A DNA stretch of 64,000 nt from assembly GCF_008386495.1 (NCBI RefSeq), contig NZ_VTHJ01000029.1, forward strand, positions 34,124-98,123, read 5' to 3'. The translations under genes and the position numbers were made by a program. Positions 30,757-39,145 of this stretch are shown piece by piece. Within the stretch, counting starts at the first letter, position 1, and the number at the start of each line of letters is the position of its first letter. Under the pieces are notes generated by a model, which worked only from the letters and a program-made list of their open reading frames with translations, was not told the DNA's origin and ran no database searches. The DNA comes from Streptomyces tailanensis (lineage in GTDB: Bacteria; Actinomycetota; Actinomycetes; Streptomycetales; Streptomycetaceae).

Positions 30757-32016
30757 TCACAGGCGGAGGGCCAGGACCGCGTTGTGGCCGCCAAAGCCGA
30801 AGGAGTTGCTGAGGGCGAGGTCGCCGTCGGGGGGTAGGAGGCGGGGGGCCTTGATGACGAGGTCGATGGGGATCGCGTCGTCCGGAGTGGTGCAGCCGAG
30901 GGTGGGCGGTATCAGGCGGTGGTGGAGGGTCAGGGCGGTGGCGACGGCCTCTACGGCGCCGGCGGCTCCCTGGAGGTGGCCGAGCGCGCCCTTGAGGGCG
31001 GTGACGGGCACCCGGCGGCCCAGTACCGCGGCGAGGGCGTTCGCCTCGGCGAGGTCGCCGTCGACCGTGGCGGTGGCGTGGGCGTTGACGTGGACGACGT
31101 CGGAGGGGTCGGCGGCCGCGTCCTGGAGGGCCCGGCGGAGGGCGAGGGCGACGCCTCTGCCCGACGGGTCCGGCGCGGCCATGTGGTGGGCGTCGGCGGA
31201 GAGCCCCCAGCCGGCGGCCTCGCAGTAGACACGGGCGCCGCGAGCCCGCGCGTGCTCCTCGGCCTCCAGCAGCAGAAAGCCCGCGCCCTCGCCGTTGACG
31301 AACCCGTCCCGGTCCTTGGCGAAGGGGCGGGACGGGCTCTCGCCGGTGCCGTTCAGGCCGTGCCGGGACAGCGCCCGCATCGCGGCGAAGGACGCCATGA
31401 TCGCCGGGGTGACCACCGCCTCGGCCCCGCCCGCGAGCGCCACGTCGACCCGGCCGTGGCGGATCCGGTCCACGGCCTGCCCGATCGCCTCGGTGCCGGA
31501 GGCGCACGCGCTGGTCACGGTACGGGCCTCACCGGTGATGCCGAGGTCGAGGGAGACCTGCGACGCCGCCTGCGAGGGCACACACATCGGGGTGGTGAGC
31601 GGGGAGACGGCCCGTGGGCCCCGGTCGCGCAGCTGGCGGTCGCCGGCGACGAGTACGGAGGCGTCGCCGAGGATGGCCCCGGCGGACACCCCGACCCGCT
31701 CCGGTGCGAGCCCGCTCTCGTGCGCACCGGCGGGATCGAAACCGCCGTCCCGCCACGCCTCCCGCGCGGCCAGCACGGCGAACCGCGCGGCCCGGTTCAT
31801 CCGCCGCGCCCGGGGCCGGGGAAGCAGGTCGGCCGGGTCCACGGGCACGGTCCCCGCGACCCGCACGGGTAACCCGTCGAACTCCTCCCCCGCCAACTCC
31901 CGTATCCCGCACCGCCCTTCGAGCAACCCCTCCCACAGCTCGCCCACGCCCACACCGAGCGGTGTGACCGCCCCGAGCCCCGTGACCACGACCCGCCGCC
32001 CAGCCGAGTACGACAT
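30757..32016 (-). CDS. Beta-ketoacyl-ACP synthase II-like protein
   Basis: A 419-residue ketosynthase with FabF-like length. It begins RRVVVTGLGAVTPLGVGVGE, carries the nucleophile in TSACASGTEAIG (C171), the first His in VNAHATATVDGD (H313; the usual motif is NAHGTST, so Gly is replaced by Ala), and the second His in KGALGHLQGAAG (H347), ending SFGFGGHNAVLAL. All catalytic residues (Cys, His, His) are present, so it should condense malonyl-ACP with acyl chains. No acyl carrier protein or ketoreductase lies nearby, so its pathway is uncertain. It converges on ku. Confidence 0.9.
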   Translation of the reverse strand: MSYSAGRRVVVTGLGAVTPLGVGVGELWEGLLEGRCGIRELAGEEFDGLPVRVAGTVPVDPADLLPRPRARRMNRAARFAVLAAREAWRDGGFDPAGAHESGLAPERVGVSAGAILGDASVLVAGDRQLRDRGPRAVSPLTTPMCVPSQAASQVSLDLGITGEARTVTSACASGTEAIGQAVDRIRHGRVDVALAGGAEAVVTPAIMASFAAMRALSRHGLNGTGESPSRPFAKDRDGFVNGEGAGFLLLEAEEHARARGARVYCEAAGWGLSADAHHMAAPDPSGRGVALALRRALQDAAADPSDVVHVNAHATATVDGDLAEANALAAVLGRRVPVTALKGALGHLQGAAGAVEAVATALTLHHRLIPPTLGCTTPDDAIPIDLVIKAPRLLPPDGDLALSNSFGFGGHNAVLALRL

Positions 32017-32111
32017 GAACCAGCCCCCTCCAGCTCAGCCCCGTCCGATGCCTCCTGCCACAGGAATAGTTCCCCGTTCAACAGACCGCCATCCACGCCC
32101 ACCGCCTGGGT

Positions 32112-33164
32112 TCACAGGACTTTCGCCCGTACCAGCGCCGAGAGGACCAGCGTGCCCGGGATCAGGGGCAGCCAGACCGTGAGGACGCGGTAGCCGATGA
32201 CCGTGGTGGTGGCGAGGGTGGCGGGCGCGCCGAAGGCGACAAGGGTGAAGACGAGGGCCGCGTCCACGGGGCCGAGGCCGCCGGGAGCGGGTACGGCGCC
32301 GGCCGCGGTGCTGGCCACGAGGTAGGCGAAGACCATCTGCGTCCAGGAGAGGGGCAGGTCGAGGGAGGAGCCGACCGAGGCGACGACGGCGCCCTGGCAG
32401 AGAGGGAAGGCGGCGGCTCCGCCCCAGAGGGCGAGGGCGCGGACGGGGCGGCTGTGGACGAGCCGGGTGTCGGTGAAGGCGGTGCGCAGACCGCCGATCA
32501 GGGGCCGGCGCAGCGGTCGTACGGTCGTGATCAGGGTGACCACGGCGGCGAGGCTGACGGCGGTGATCGCGCCGACCAGGGCGAGGGTCTCGCCCTTCGG
32601 GAGGAGTTCGGCCAGGTGCAGCGTGCCCGGGAAGGCGACGAGGAAGGCGAGTATCACCAGCGTCTTCGCCACCGGTTTGACCGCCGAGTAGAGGGCGAGC
32701 GAGGCGGTGCACCGGGCGAGGGGTATGCCTTTGCCCCGCAGGAAGCGCAGGACGACCGCGTGGGCGCCGATGTTGCCCGGCAGCGCGTGGCCCGCCGCGC
32801 CCGCGGCGAACTGCGTGGCGAGCAGCTGGCCCGGCGGCAGCCGCTCGGGCACCGTGCCCTGGCGTACGCAGGCGGCGGAGACGGAGCACAGGCCAGTGAA
32901 GAAGACCCCGGCCAGCAGCCACAGGGGATGGGCGGAGGCCAGTCGGACGGCACCCGTGTAGACCGTGTGCCAGTCGACCGCCGCCCATACCGCGAGCAGC
33001 AGCAAAGGCAGCAGGCTGACGGCGAGGCGGAGCCTACGGGCGCCGGCCGGGGTGAGGTTGGGGAGGAGGGTCCGGAGTCTGGTGGGGAGGGGGAGCCGCG
33101 AGGGGCCGACGTCGGGGGCGGCGGGCCGCGCGGGGGGCGGCGCGTCGAGCGGGAGCGGATACAA
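32112..33164 (-). CDS. UPF0104 / lysylphosphatidylglycerol synthase-type flippase-like membrane protein
   Basis: A membrane protein with about eight hydrophobic helices, including LAVSLLPLLLLAVWAAVDWH, HALPGNIGAHAVVLRFLRGK, PVAKTLVILAFLVAFPGTL and VPAPGGLGPVDAALVFTLVA. The GxxGAHAVVLRFL and PAPGGLGPVDA segments are typical of UPF0104 proteins (YbhN/AglD-like), related to the membrane part of MprF. These move or shield lipid-linked molecules. No ATG is present in frame upstream; I use TTG at 33164 (350 residues), with TTG 33281 as a longer option. The 255 bases to the next gene hold no other feature that I can support. Confidence 0.8.
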   Translation of the reverse strand: MYPLPLDAPPPARPAAPDVGPSRLPLPTRLRTLLPNLTPAGARRLRLAVSLLPLLLLAVWAAVDWHTVYTGAVRLASAHPLWLLAGVFFTGLCSVSAACVRQGTVPERLPPGQLLATQFAAGAAGHALPGNIGAHAVVLRFLRGKGIPLARCTASLALYSAVKPVAKTLVILAFLVAFPGTLHLAELLPKGETLALVGAITAVSLAAVVTLITTVRPLRRPLIGGLRTAFTDTRLVHSRPVRALALWGGAAAFPLCQGAVVASVGSSLDLPLSWTQMVFAYLVASTAAGAVPAPGGLGPVDAALVFTLVAFGAPATLATTTVIGYRVLTVWLPLIPGTLVLSALVRAKVL

Positions 33165-33419
33165 GGGGCACGTCGTCCTTCCGTGTCGCCGCCGGCCCGG
33201 CGGGGGACCGGACCGGCGGTGGCAAGGCGTGACAAGAACGAGGGGGACGACAGGACCGTTCCCGTTGGACGTGACGCCCAAGTGTGGGGAAGCCGAATTC
33301 CCACCGCCGCCGGAGCCATTTTCAGGCGTCCGTACAGGGACTTTGTACTCCCCCGTACCCTTCTGCGGCCGATGTTGTGATTCGAGTCACGCAAGGTTTA
33401 GGGTTGAAGCGCTTGGCAG

Positions 33420-36400
33420 GTGTCCCCGGGGGCGAGCCGGGTGGCGGTGCGCGACGGGGTTCGCCTCCAGGCGAGGGAAGTGATCCCGTTGTCCGTCGCC
33501 TGGGACAGCATCGGCGGTCTCGTCGATGCCCATGAGCGCTTCCTCGCCGGTGCGCGGGTCGACTCGGATGTCCGCGACCCGGTGCTCGACTCCTGGAAGC
33601 GGTGCCGTTCCGCGGGGCTCGAACCGCATCATCTGCTGATCCCCTACGCACCCGATCTCACCATGGAGGACCCCTTCCTCCGCGCGGCCGACCCGGTGCT
33701 CACGCAGCTCACCGCCTCCCTCGCGAACGTGAGCATGACCGTCGTGCTCTGCGACGCGCAGGCCCGCATGGTCCAGCGGCACGGCGGCGACCGGCAGCTC
33801 CTGTCCCGCCTCGACGAGGTGAACTTCGCCCCCGGCTTCTGCGCCTCCGAGGCGGCCGCGGGCACCAACGGCGTCGGCACCGCGCTGACCGAGCGGCAGC
33901 CCGTCTTCGTCCTCGGCCGCGAGCACTTCGCCGACTGCCTCTCCCCCTTCGCCTGCGCCGGCGCGCCCGTCCGCAACCCGCTCAGCGGCCGTATCGAGGC
34001 CATCCTCGACCTCACCTGTCTGCGCGACGACGGCGACCCCGCGATGCTGCGGCTCGTCCGCGAGGCCGCCCACGACATCGAGGCCCGGCTGCTGGAGCAG
34101 GCCACGGAGCGCGAGCGGGCGCTGCTCGCCGCGTACCGCCGGGCCGCCGCCCGGGGCGCGACCGGCCCCGCCCGCTGGCCCCGCCAGCCCGAGGTCCCGC
34201 CCGGGCAGCACGGGCCGAACGGCCACAACGGCGAGCGCCTCGGCCGCGTCGACCTGGCCGTGCTCCGCGAGAAGGCCGAGGAACTCATCGCCTCCCCGCA
34301 CCGCACCCTCGACGAGGTCGCCCTCTCCGGCGGCCGTGTCGCCACGCTGCTGCGCCGCCCGGTCATGGGCGCCGCGGGCGAGATGGGCGTGGTGGTCGAG
34401 GCCCGCGTCCTGGGCGGACCCCAGCTGCGCCATACGGAACTGACGTCGGCGCCGACATCGCCGCTGGGGCAGGCGCCAGTGCCGGTGTCGGCCCTGATCG
34501 GGCAGGCTCCGCTGGCACTGATCGGGCAGACAGCGTCGGCTCCCATCGGGCAGGCGCCCTCGGCCCCGATCGGGCAGGCCCCGTCAGCCCCGATCGGGCA
34601 GGGGTCGTCGTCGCCGACAGGACGGACGACACCGTCCACGGTGGGGCAGTCGTCACCGCGGACCACAACGGGGAGTCCGGCGGCAGCCGAGACGCGGATC
34701 CCGACGCCGACGGCGGCCGACGCAGCGGCGGCGAGCGCGACGCGTGCCCAGGCGCCGGCGGCGGCCGAGACGCCGACGGCAATGGCAACGGCAACGCAGG
34801 CCCAGACACCGACGACGGCCGAGACGCCTGCCGAATCGCCTCCCCCGAGGATCGGCCTGGCCACGGCCGCCGTGGAGTCGCTGCCCGCCCCCGCACCGCC
34901 CGGCACTCCCGCCGAGGCGACCGCGCCGCCCTCCCCCGCCGCCCGTCCCGACGTGCCCTCGGCCCCACCCCCCACCGTCGTACTCCACACGCTCGCACCG
35001 CCCTCCCCTCAACCCCTCCCGACGAAGCCCGCCCCGCCCCGGGCCACCCCGTACGGAGCCGTCGGCAGCCCTCTCGGCGACTCCGGCTACGACTCCTCCG
35101 CCGACGGCTGGCTGTTGCTCGTCGGTGAAGCCGGGGTCGGGCGGCTGGCCGTGCTGGCTCGGCGGCGGCTGGAGTTGCTGCACGACGCCGGGGTCCGAGT
35201 GGGGACGACCCTGGACGTCACGCGGACCGCCGAGGAGCTCGCGGAGGTGACCGTGCCGCGGTTCGCGGACTTCGCCGCCGTGGACCTGCCGGACTCCGTG
35301 CTGCTCGGTGATGAGCCGGAGCCGTTCGGGGTGGGGATGTCGTTGCGGCGGGTCGCGCTGGGGGCGATGCACAAGGAGTCGCATCTGTACGAGGTCGGCG
35401 ACCCGGTCGAGTACGTGCCGACCACGCCCCAGGCCCGCAGCCTGGAGAACGGCCGGCCGGTGCTCGAACCCGTCCTGGCCGAGGCCGGCGGCTGGCTCGC
35501 CCAGGATCCGGCGCGGCTCGAACAAACCCTCGCGGCGGGCATCCACTCCCTGATCACGGTCCCGTTGCGGGCCCGCGGCACCACCCTCGGCATCGTCAGC
35601 TTCTACCGCTCCGAGCAGCCCGCCCCGTTCGAGGACGACGATCTGTCGCTGGCCCAGGAGCTGGTCGGCCGCGCGGCGATCTGCATCGACAACGCCCGCC
35701 GCTACACCCGCGAGCACAACACCGCGCTCACCCTGCAGCGCAGCCTGCTGCCCCGGGGCAGGTCCGAGCAGAACGCCGTCGAGGTCGCGTACCGCTATCT
35801 GCCCGCGCAGGCGGGCGTCGGCGGCGACTGGTTCGACGTCATCCCGCTGTCCGGCGCGCGCGTGGCACTGGTCGTCGGCGACGTCGTGGGCCACGGCCTG
35901 CACGCCGCCGCGACCATGGGCCGGCTGCGTACCGCCGTGCACAACTTCTGCTCCCTGGATGTGCCCCCGGACGACCTCCTCACCCACCTCGACGACCTGG
36001 TCGGCCGCCTCGACCGGGGCGAGGGCTGGGCCGTGGAGAACACCCACCAGGACTCCGGCATCGTCGGCGCGACCTGTCTGTACGCCGTCTACGACCCGGT
36101 GTCCCGGCACTGCACCCTCGCCCGCGCCGGGCACCCGATGCCCGCGGTGGTCGCCCCCGACGGCACGGTGGACTTCGTCGACCTGCCCTCGGGACCGCCG
36201 CTCGGCCTCGGCGGCATGCCCTTCGAGACGGTCGAGCTGGAGCTGGCCGAGGGCAGCCAGCTCGTCCTCTACACCGACGGCCTGGTCGAGGACCGGCACC
36301 GGGACATCGACACCGGCCTCGCCACGCTCCGCACCGCCCTGAGCTGCGCGGACCGGACGCCGGAGGAGACCTGCGAGGTGGTCCTCGACGCCCTGCTCCC

Positions 36401-36827
36401 GGCCCGGCCGGAGGACGACGTGGCCCTGCTGATCGCCCGTACGCACGCGATCGGGCCGGACCGGGTCGCCCAGTGGGAGCTGCCGAGCGACCCGGCGGTC
36501 GTCTCCCGCGCCCGGATGGCGGTCACCGAACAGCTGGCCGCGTGGGGCCTGGACGACCTCGCCTTCACCACCGAACTGGTCGCCAGCGAACTCGTCACCA
36601 ACGCCATCCGCCACGCCACCGGCCCCGTCCAGCTCCGCCTCCTGCGCGACCGCGCCCTGATCTGCGAAGTCTTCGACGGCAGCGGCACGTCACCACGGCT
36701 GCGCCGCGCCCGCACCGAGGACGAGGGCGGCCGCGGCCTCTTCCTCGTGGCCCAGCTCACCGAACGCTGGGGCACCCGCTACGCCCCCGACGGCAAGACC
36801 ATCTGGACCGAACAGCCACTTCCCTGA
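33420..36827 (+). CDS. GAF-GAF-SpoIIE phosphatase-HATPase multidomain regulator
   Basis: An 1135-residue cytosolic signalling protein. In order: an N-terminal segment like the sensor part of sigma-54-type activators (DPVLDSWKRCRSAGLEPHHL) leading into a GAF domain with FCASEAAAGTNGVGTALTER (about residues 70-220); a Pro/Ala/Thr-rich linker (about 340-560) containing an 8-residue repeat; a second GAF domain (about 565-760); a PP2C-like SpoIIE domain with GVGGDWFDVIPLSG, VVGDVVGHGLHAAATMGRL and LYTDGLVEDRH (about 790-1000); and a HATPase_c anti-sigma-like domain with ASELVTNAIRHATGPVQLRL and EGGRGLFLVAQL. Such proteins balance partner-switching control of sigma factors. The start is GTG 33420; GTG 33480 is also possible. 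Confidence 0.92.
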   Translation: MSPGASRVAVRDGVRLQAREVIPLSVAWDSIGGLVDAHERFLAGARVDSDVRDPVLDSWKRCRSAGLEPHHLLIPYAPDLTMEDPFLRAADPVLTQLTASLANVSMTVVLCDAQARMVQRHGGDRQLLSRLDEVNFAPGFCASEAAAGTNGVGTALTERQPVFVLGREHFADCLSPFACAGAPVRNPLSGRIEAILDLTCLRDDGDPAMLRLVREAAHDIEARLLEQATERERALLAAYRRAAARGATGPARWPRQPEVPPGQHGPNGHNGERLGRVDLAVLREKAEELIASPHRTLDEVALSGGRVATLLRRPVMGAAGEMGVVVEARVLGGPQLRHTELTSAPTSPLGQAPVPVSALIGQAPLALIGQTASAPIGQAPSAPIGQAPSAPIGQGSSSPTGRTTPSTVGQSSPRTTTGSPAAAETRIPTPTAADAAAASATRAQAPAAAETPTAMATATQAQTPTTAETPAESPPPRIGLATAAVESLPAPAPPGTPAEATAPPSPAARPDVPSAPPPTVVLHTLAPPSPQPLPTKPAPPRATPYGAVGSPLGDSGYDSSADGWLLLVGEAGVGRLAVLARRRLELLHDAGVRVGTTLDVTRTAEELAEVTVPRFADFAAVDLPDSVLLGDEPEPFGVGMSLRRVALGAMHKESHLYEVGDPVEYVPTTPQARSLENGRPVLEPVLAEAGGWLAQDPARLEQTLAAGIHSLITVPLRARGTTLGIVSFYRSEQPAPFEDDDLSLAQELVGRAAICIDNARRYTREHNTALTLQRSLLPRGRSEQNAVEVAYRYLPAQAGVGGDWFDVIPLSGARVALVVGDVVGHGLHAAATMGRLRTAVHNFCSLDVPPDDLLTHLDDLVGRLDRGEGWAVENTHQDSGIVGATCLYAVYDPVSRHCTLARAGHPMPAVVAPDGTVDFVDLPSGPPLGLGGMPFETVELELAEGSQLVLYTDGLVEDRHRDIDTGLATLRTALSCADRTPEETCEVVLDALLPARPEDDVALLIARTHAIGPDRVAQWELPSDPAVVSRARMAVTEQLAAWGLDDLAFTTELVASELVTNAIRHATGPVQLRLLRDRALICEVFDGSGTSPRLRRARTEDEGGRGLFLVAQLTERWGTRYAPDGKTIWTEQPLP
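34491..34610 (+). repeat. Five in-frame copies of a 24-bp repeat in the GAF/SpoIIE gene
   Basis: Units beginning at 34491, 34515, 34539, 34563 and 34587 encode an 8-residue repeat of the form (A)(L/P)IGQ(A/T)xx, residues about 358-397. All share ATCGGGCAG. It lies in the disordered linker between the GAF domains and can vary in number by slippage. Confidence 0.9.
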
Positions 36828-36868
36828 CTCCGGAAGGACTCCGGAAGCCCTCCACACGGGCGGGAGTC

Positions 36869-37672
36869 CTACACCCGCGCCCACGTATGCCGGTCCCGGG
36901 CCATCGCGTGCAGGGCCTCCACGTCCGCCGCCTTGAGCACGCCGCCGGTGCGGGCGAGTTCGGGGAGGTCGGTGTCCGTCAGGACGCGGGCCTCCCGCAG
37001 GGGCGTGGGGACGGTGAGGGCGGCGGGTTCGGTGAGGGCGAGGACGGGGCGGACCTCGGCGGTCAGGGCGTAGGAGGCGCGGGCGGCGTCGGCGCGGAGC
37101 CGGTGGAGCAGGGGGCGGGGCTCCTGGCGGCCTACGGCGACCATGGGGTCGGCGACCCTGACGCGCTGCCGGCGGGCGTAGAGGGAGCGCACGCAGAACA
37201 GGCCCCCGGGTCCGATCACCAGATGGTGGATCCGGTCCCCGCCGGGCAGCGGCACCGAGTGCAGGGTGTGCCAGCCCGCGCCCTCCAACCGGTCCAGCGC
37301 CTCCCCGACCGTCCGCTCCGCCGCCAGGGCCCGGCGGCGCGGATCGGGACGCAGCCGGCGCGGCGGCCCGGGGTCGCGTTCGAGGGCGACGAGCAGGGCC
37401 TCACCGGGGCGGTTGGGGGCCAGGTCGTCGTCCGGGTGGAGGCTCAGCAGGGCCAGCTCCGCGGCGGTGGGCACGGGTGGCGGGCCCACCGTGACGGAGC
37501 CGGTGAGGAAGGGGCGGAGGACGGTGAGCACTTCGTCGCCGTACTCCTCGCTCAGGAGGTTCACCCGGCCCGCCTCACGGTCGTACCAGGCCAGATGCCT
37601 CCCGTCGGTCCGGCACACGTACAGGCGCTCCTGTCCGTGGCGCCAGGTCGGTATGACGCGCAGTCCGCTCAT
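36869..37672 (-). CDS. NERD (nuclease-related) domain protein
   Basis: A 267-residue protein. The N-terminal part (LYVCRTDGRHLAWYDREAGR, about residues 17-36) and the central ERTVGEALDRLEGAGWHTLH, then GGDRIHHLVIGPGGLFCVRS (about 118-162), match Streptomyces NERD-domain proteins. The NERD fold is related to restriction-endonuclease-like nucleases, but in many actinobacterial copies the catalytic residues are not conserved. No partner helicase or kinase is fused. It converges on the SpoIIE gene. Its DNA-related function is inferred from the family only. Confidence 0.8.
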   Translation of the reverse strand: MSGLRVIPTWRHGQERLYVCRTDGRHLAWYDREAGRVNLLSEEYGDEVLTVLRPFLTGSVTVGPPPVPTAAELALLSLHPDDDLAPNRPGEALLVALERDPGPPRRLRPDPRRRALAAERTVGEALDRLEGAGWHTLHSVPLPGGDRIHHLVIGPGGLFCVRSLYARRQRVRVADPMVAVGRQEPRPLLHRLRADAARASYALTAEVRPVLALTEPAALTVPTPLREARVLTDTDLPELARTGGVLKAADVEALHAMARDRHTWARV

Positions 37673-37740
37673 ACACCATCACCCCACGACCATGGGACCA
37701 GGCGGGGTGCTCCATCGGCAAGAACCCCGTTACCTTTGGG

Positions 37741-38304
37741 GTGACGACCCGCCGTCAGGGGCCAGAGGCCCATGGGAGGCCGCCGTTGCGGACGCGCAAG
37801 CAATCCGATGTTCCGGCTCCGGACGAACCGTGGAGCGAGGTGGTGCCCGGTCTGTGGATGGGCGGGCACGAGTACGCGGGCCGGGACGGCACCGGCGAGG
37901 TCGAACTCGCCGTCGTACGCGATGAGTTCGATCTCGTACTGACCCTGTTGCGGCTGCCCGGGTACGGGCCCGACGCCGACGTCGAGCACCATGTGTGGCC
38001 GATCCCGGACGGGCCGCTCGACGGTACGCAGCTGGCCGGCGTGATGCGGCTGGCGCAGGCCGCGTGCGACGCGCTGGAGGACGGCAAGAAGGTCCTCGTC
38101 CGCTGCTACAGCGGCTACAACCGGTCCGGTCTGGTCGTGGCGCACGCGCTGATCCGCGACGGCCACTCCGCCGAGGAGGCGATCCGGCTGATCCGCACCC
38201 GCCGCTCGCCGCACGCGCTGCACAACGAACTCTTCGTGGACTATCTGCACACCGGGCTGCCCACCGTCCGCCTGCTGGAGGAACTGGAGGAGGTCACCGA
38301 CTGA
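37741..38304 (+). CDS. Dual-specificity (DSP/PTP-like) protein phosphatase
   Basis: A 187-residue cysteine phosphatase. VVPGLWMGGHEYAG and FDLVLTLLRLPGYGPDADVE precede the catalytic loop VLVRCYSGYNRSGLVVAHAL, with C122 and R128 in a CX5R motif, followed by EEAIRLIRTRRSPHALHNEL. The usual HC before the loop is RC. The start is GTG 37741; codons before about residue 25 are poorly conserved in look, so TTG/GTG starts further in are possible. It probably removes phosphate from phosphotyrosine or related substrates in the cytosol. Confidence 0.85.
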   Translation: MTTRRQGPEAHGRPPLRTRKQSDVPAPDEPWSEVVPGLWMGGHEYAGRDGTGEVELAVVRDEFDLVLTLLRLPGYGPDADVEHHVWPIPDGPLDGTQLAGVMRLAQAACDALEDGKKVLVRCYSGYNRSGLVVAHALIRDGHSAEEAIRLIRTRRSPHALHNELFVDYLHTGLPTVRLLEELEEVTD

Positions 38305-38434
38305 CGGAGGTGCATCGCGGGTCGCAGTACGTAAAAACGACTTCCGCACGAATAGGGTGTACGGGTCACAGCCACCCGACGGAAGCGACGGAAGCCCTCG
38401 CGCCTGCCCCGTACCCACCGTTCCCAGGAGTCCC

Positions 38435-39145
38435 GTGTTCCCCAGCCGCCCCGCGTCGCGCGCGGCCGTCGGCGGTGCGGCCGCCGTGGCCGTCGCCCTG
38501 CTGCTTTCGGGCTGCGGCGACTCAGGGGGCCTGGTGAGCGCGGGCACGACGCCCACCGCGAGCGGCCCGACCCGGCTGTGGCCCGGGGAACCACCCGCCA
38601 CCTCCCCCGCGTACGACTACGGCGAGGCCGAGAAGGAGGCCATCAAGGGCATCAGGGCCCCGGGTGACGACATCCACAAGGTGGACCCGGTGGCGGTCGT
38701 CCGCGCCGAGATCGCCGCGCACCCGGATGTGTACTCCGGCTCCTCGGCTCTGTACTACGGGACGACCCGCCGCATGGCCGACTGCGGGGAGAGTGGGGAC
38801 CGCGGCAAGTGCCCCGTCCTCAAGGCCTACTACCGGGACCTCACCGGTGACGGGCGCGACGACATGGTGCTCGGCTTCCGGCTGCTGCCCGGCAACCAGA
38901 CGGCCGTACGTATGTACACCTTCCAGGAGGACCGGCTGGTGCAGGTCCTCGCCAGCGACGACGCGGTGACAGGGGTCGAGCTCGCCGGCCGCACCGTCAT
39001 CATCCGCTCCCCGGCGGGCATCGTCGGCTACGAGTACCGCACGCAGTGGACCTGGGACGAGGACCAGCTGTCGATGCTCCTCACCCGCGACGAGATACTG
39101 CGCGTGGACGGTAAGCACACCCCGACCCGGTCGGCCTCGCCGTGA
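38435..39145 (+). CDS. Secreted lipoprotein coupled to a histidine kinase
   Basis: A 236-residue protein starting at GTG 38435 after CCAGGAG. Residues 1-30 are a lipoprotein signal (AAVGGAAAVAVALLLSGCGD, with the lipobox Cys near residue 27). The mature part has VVRAEIAAHPDVYSGSSALY, YYRDLTGDGRDDMVLGFRLL and TWDEDQLSMLLTRDE, a compact domain with four or five strands. It overlaps the histidine kinase start by 4 bases (GTGA), so the two are co-translated. A lipoprotein directly coupled to a sensor kinase recalls CseA, which damps CseC; a similar sensing or damping role is likely. Confidence 0.85.
   Translation: MFPSRPASRAAVGGAAAVAVALLLSGCGDSGGLVSAGTTPTASGPTRLWPGEPPATSPAYDYGEAEKEAIKGIRAPGDDIHKVDPVAVVRAEIAAHPDVYSGSSALYYGTTRRMADCGESGDRGKCPVLKAYYRDLTGDGRDDMVLGFRLLPGNQTAVRMYTFQEDRLVQVLASDDAVTGVELAGRTVIIRSPAGIVGYEYRTQWTWDEDQLSMLLTRDEILRVDGKHTPTRSASP

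Noticed and set aside
36473..37744. A 423-codon plus-strand frame over the NERD gene
   Set aside because: It is Gly/Arg/Pro-rich and antisense to a protein with a recognisable domain.
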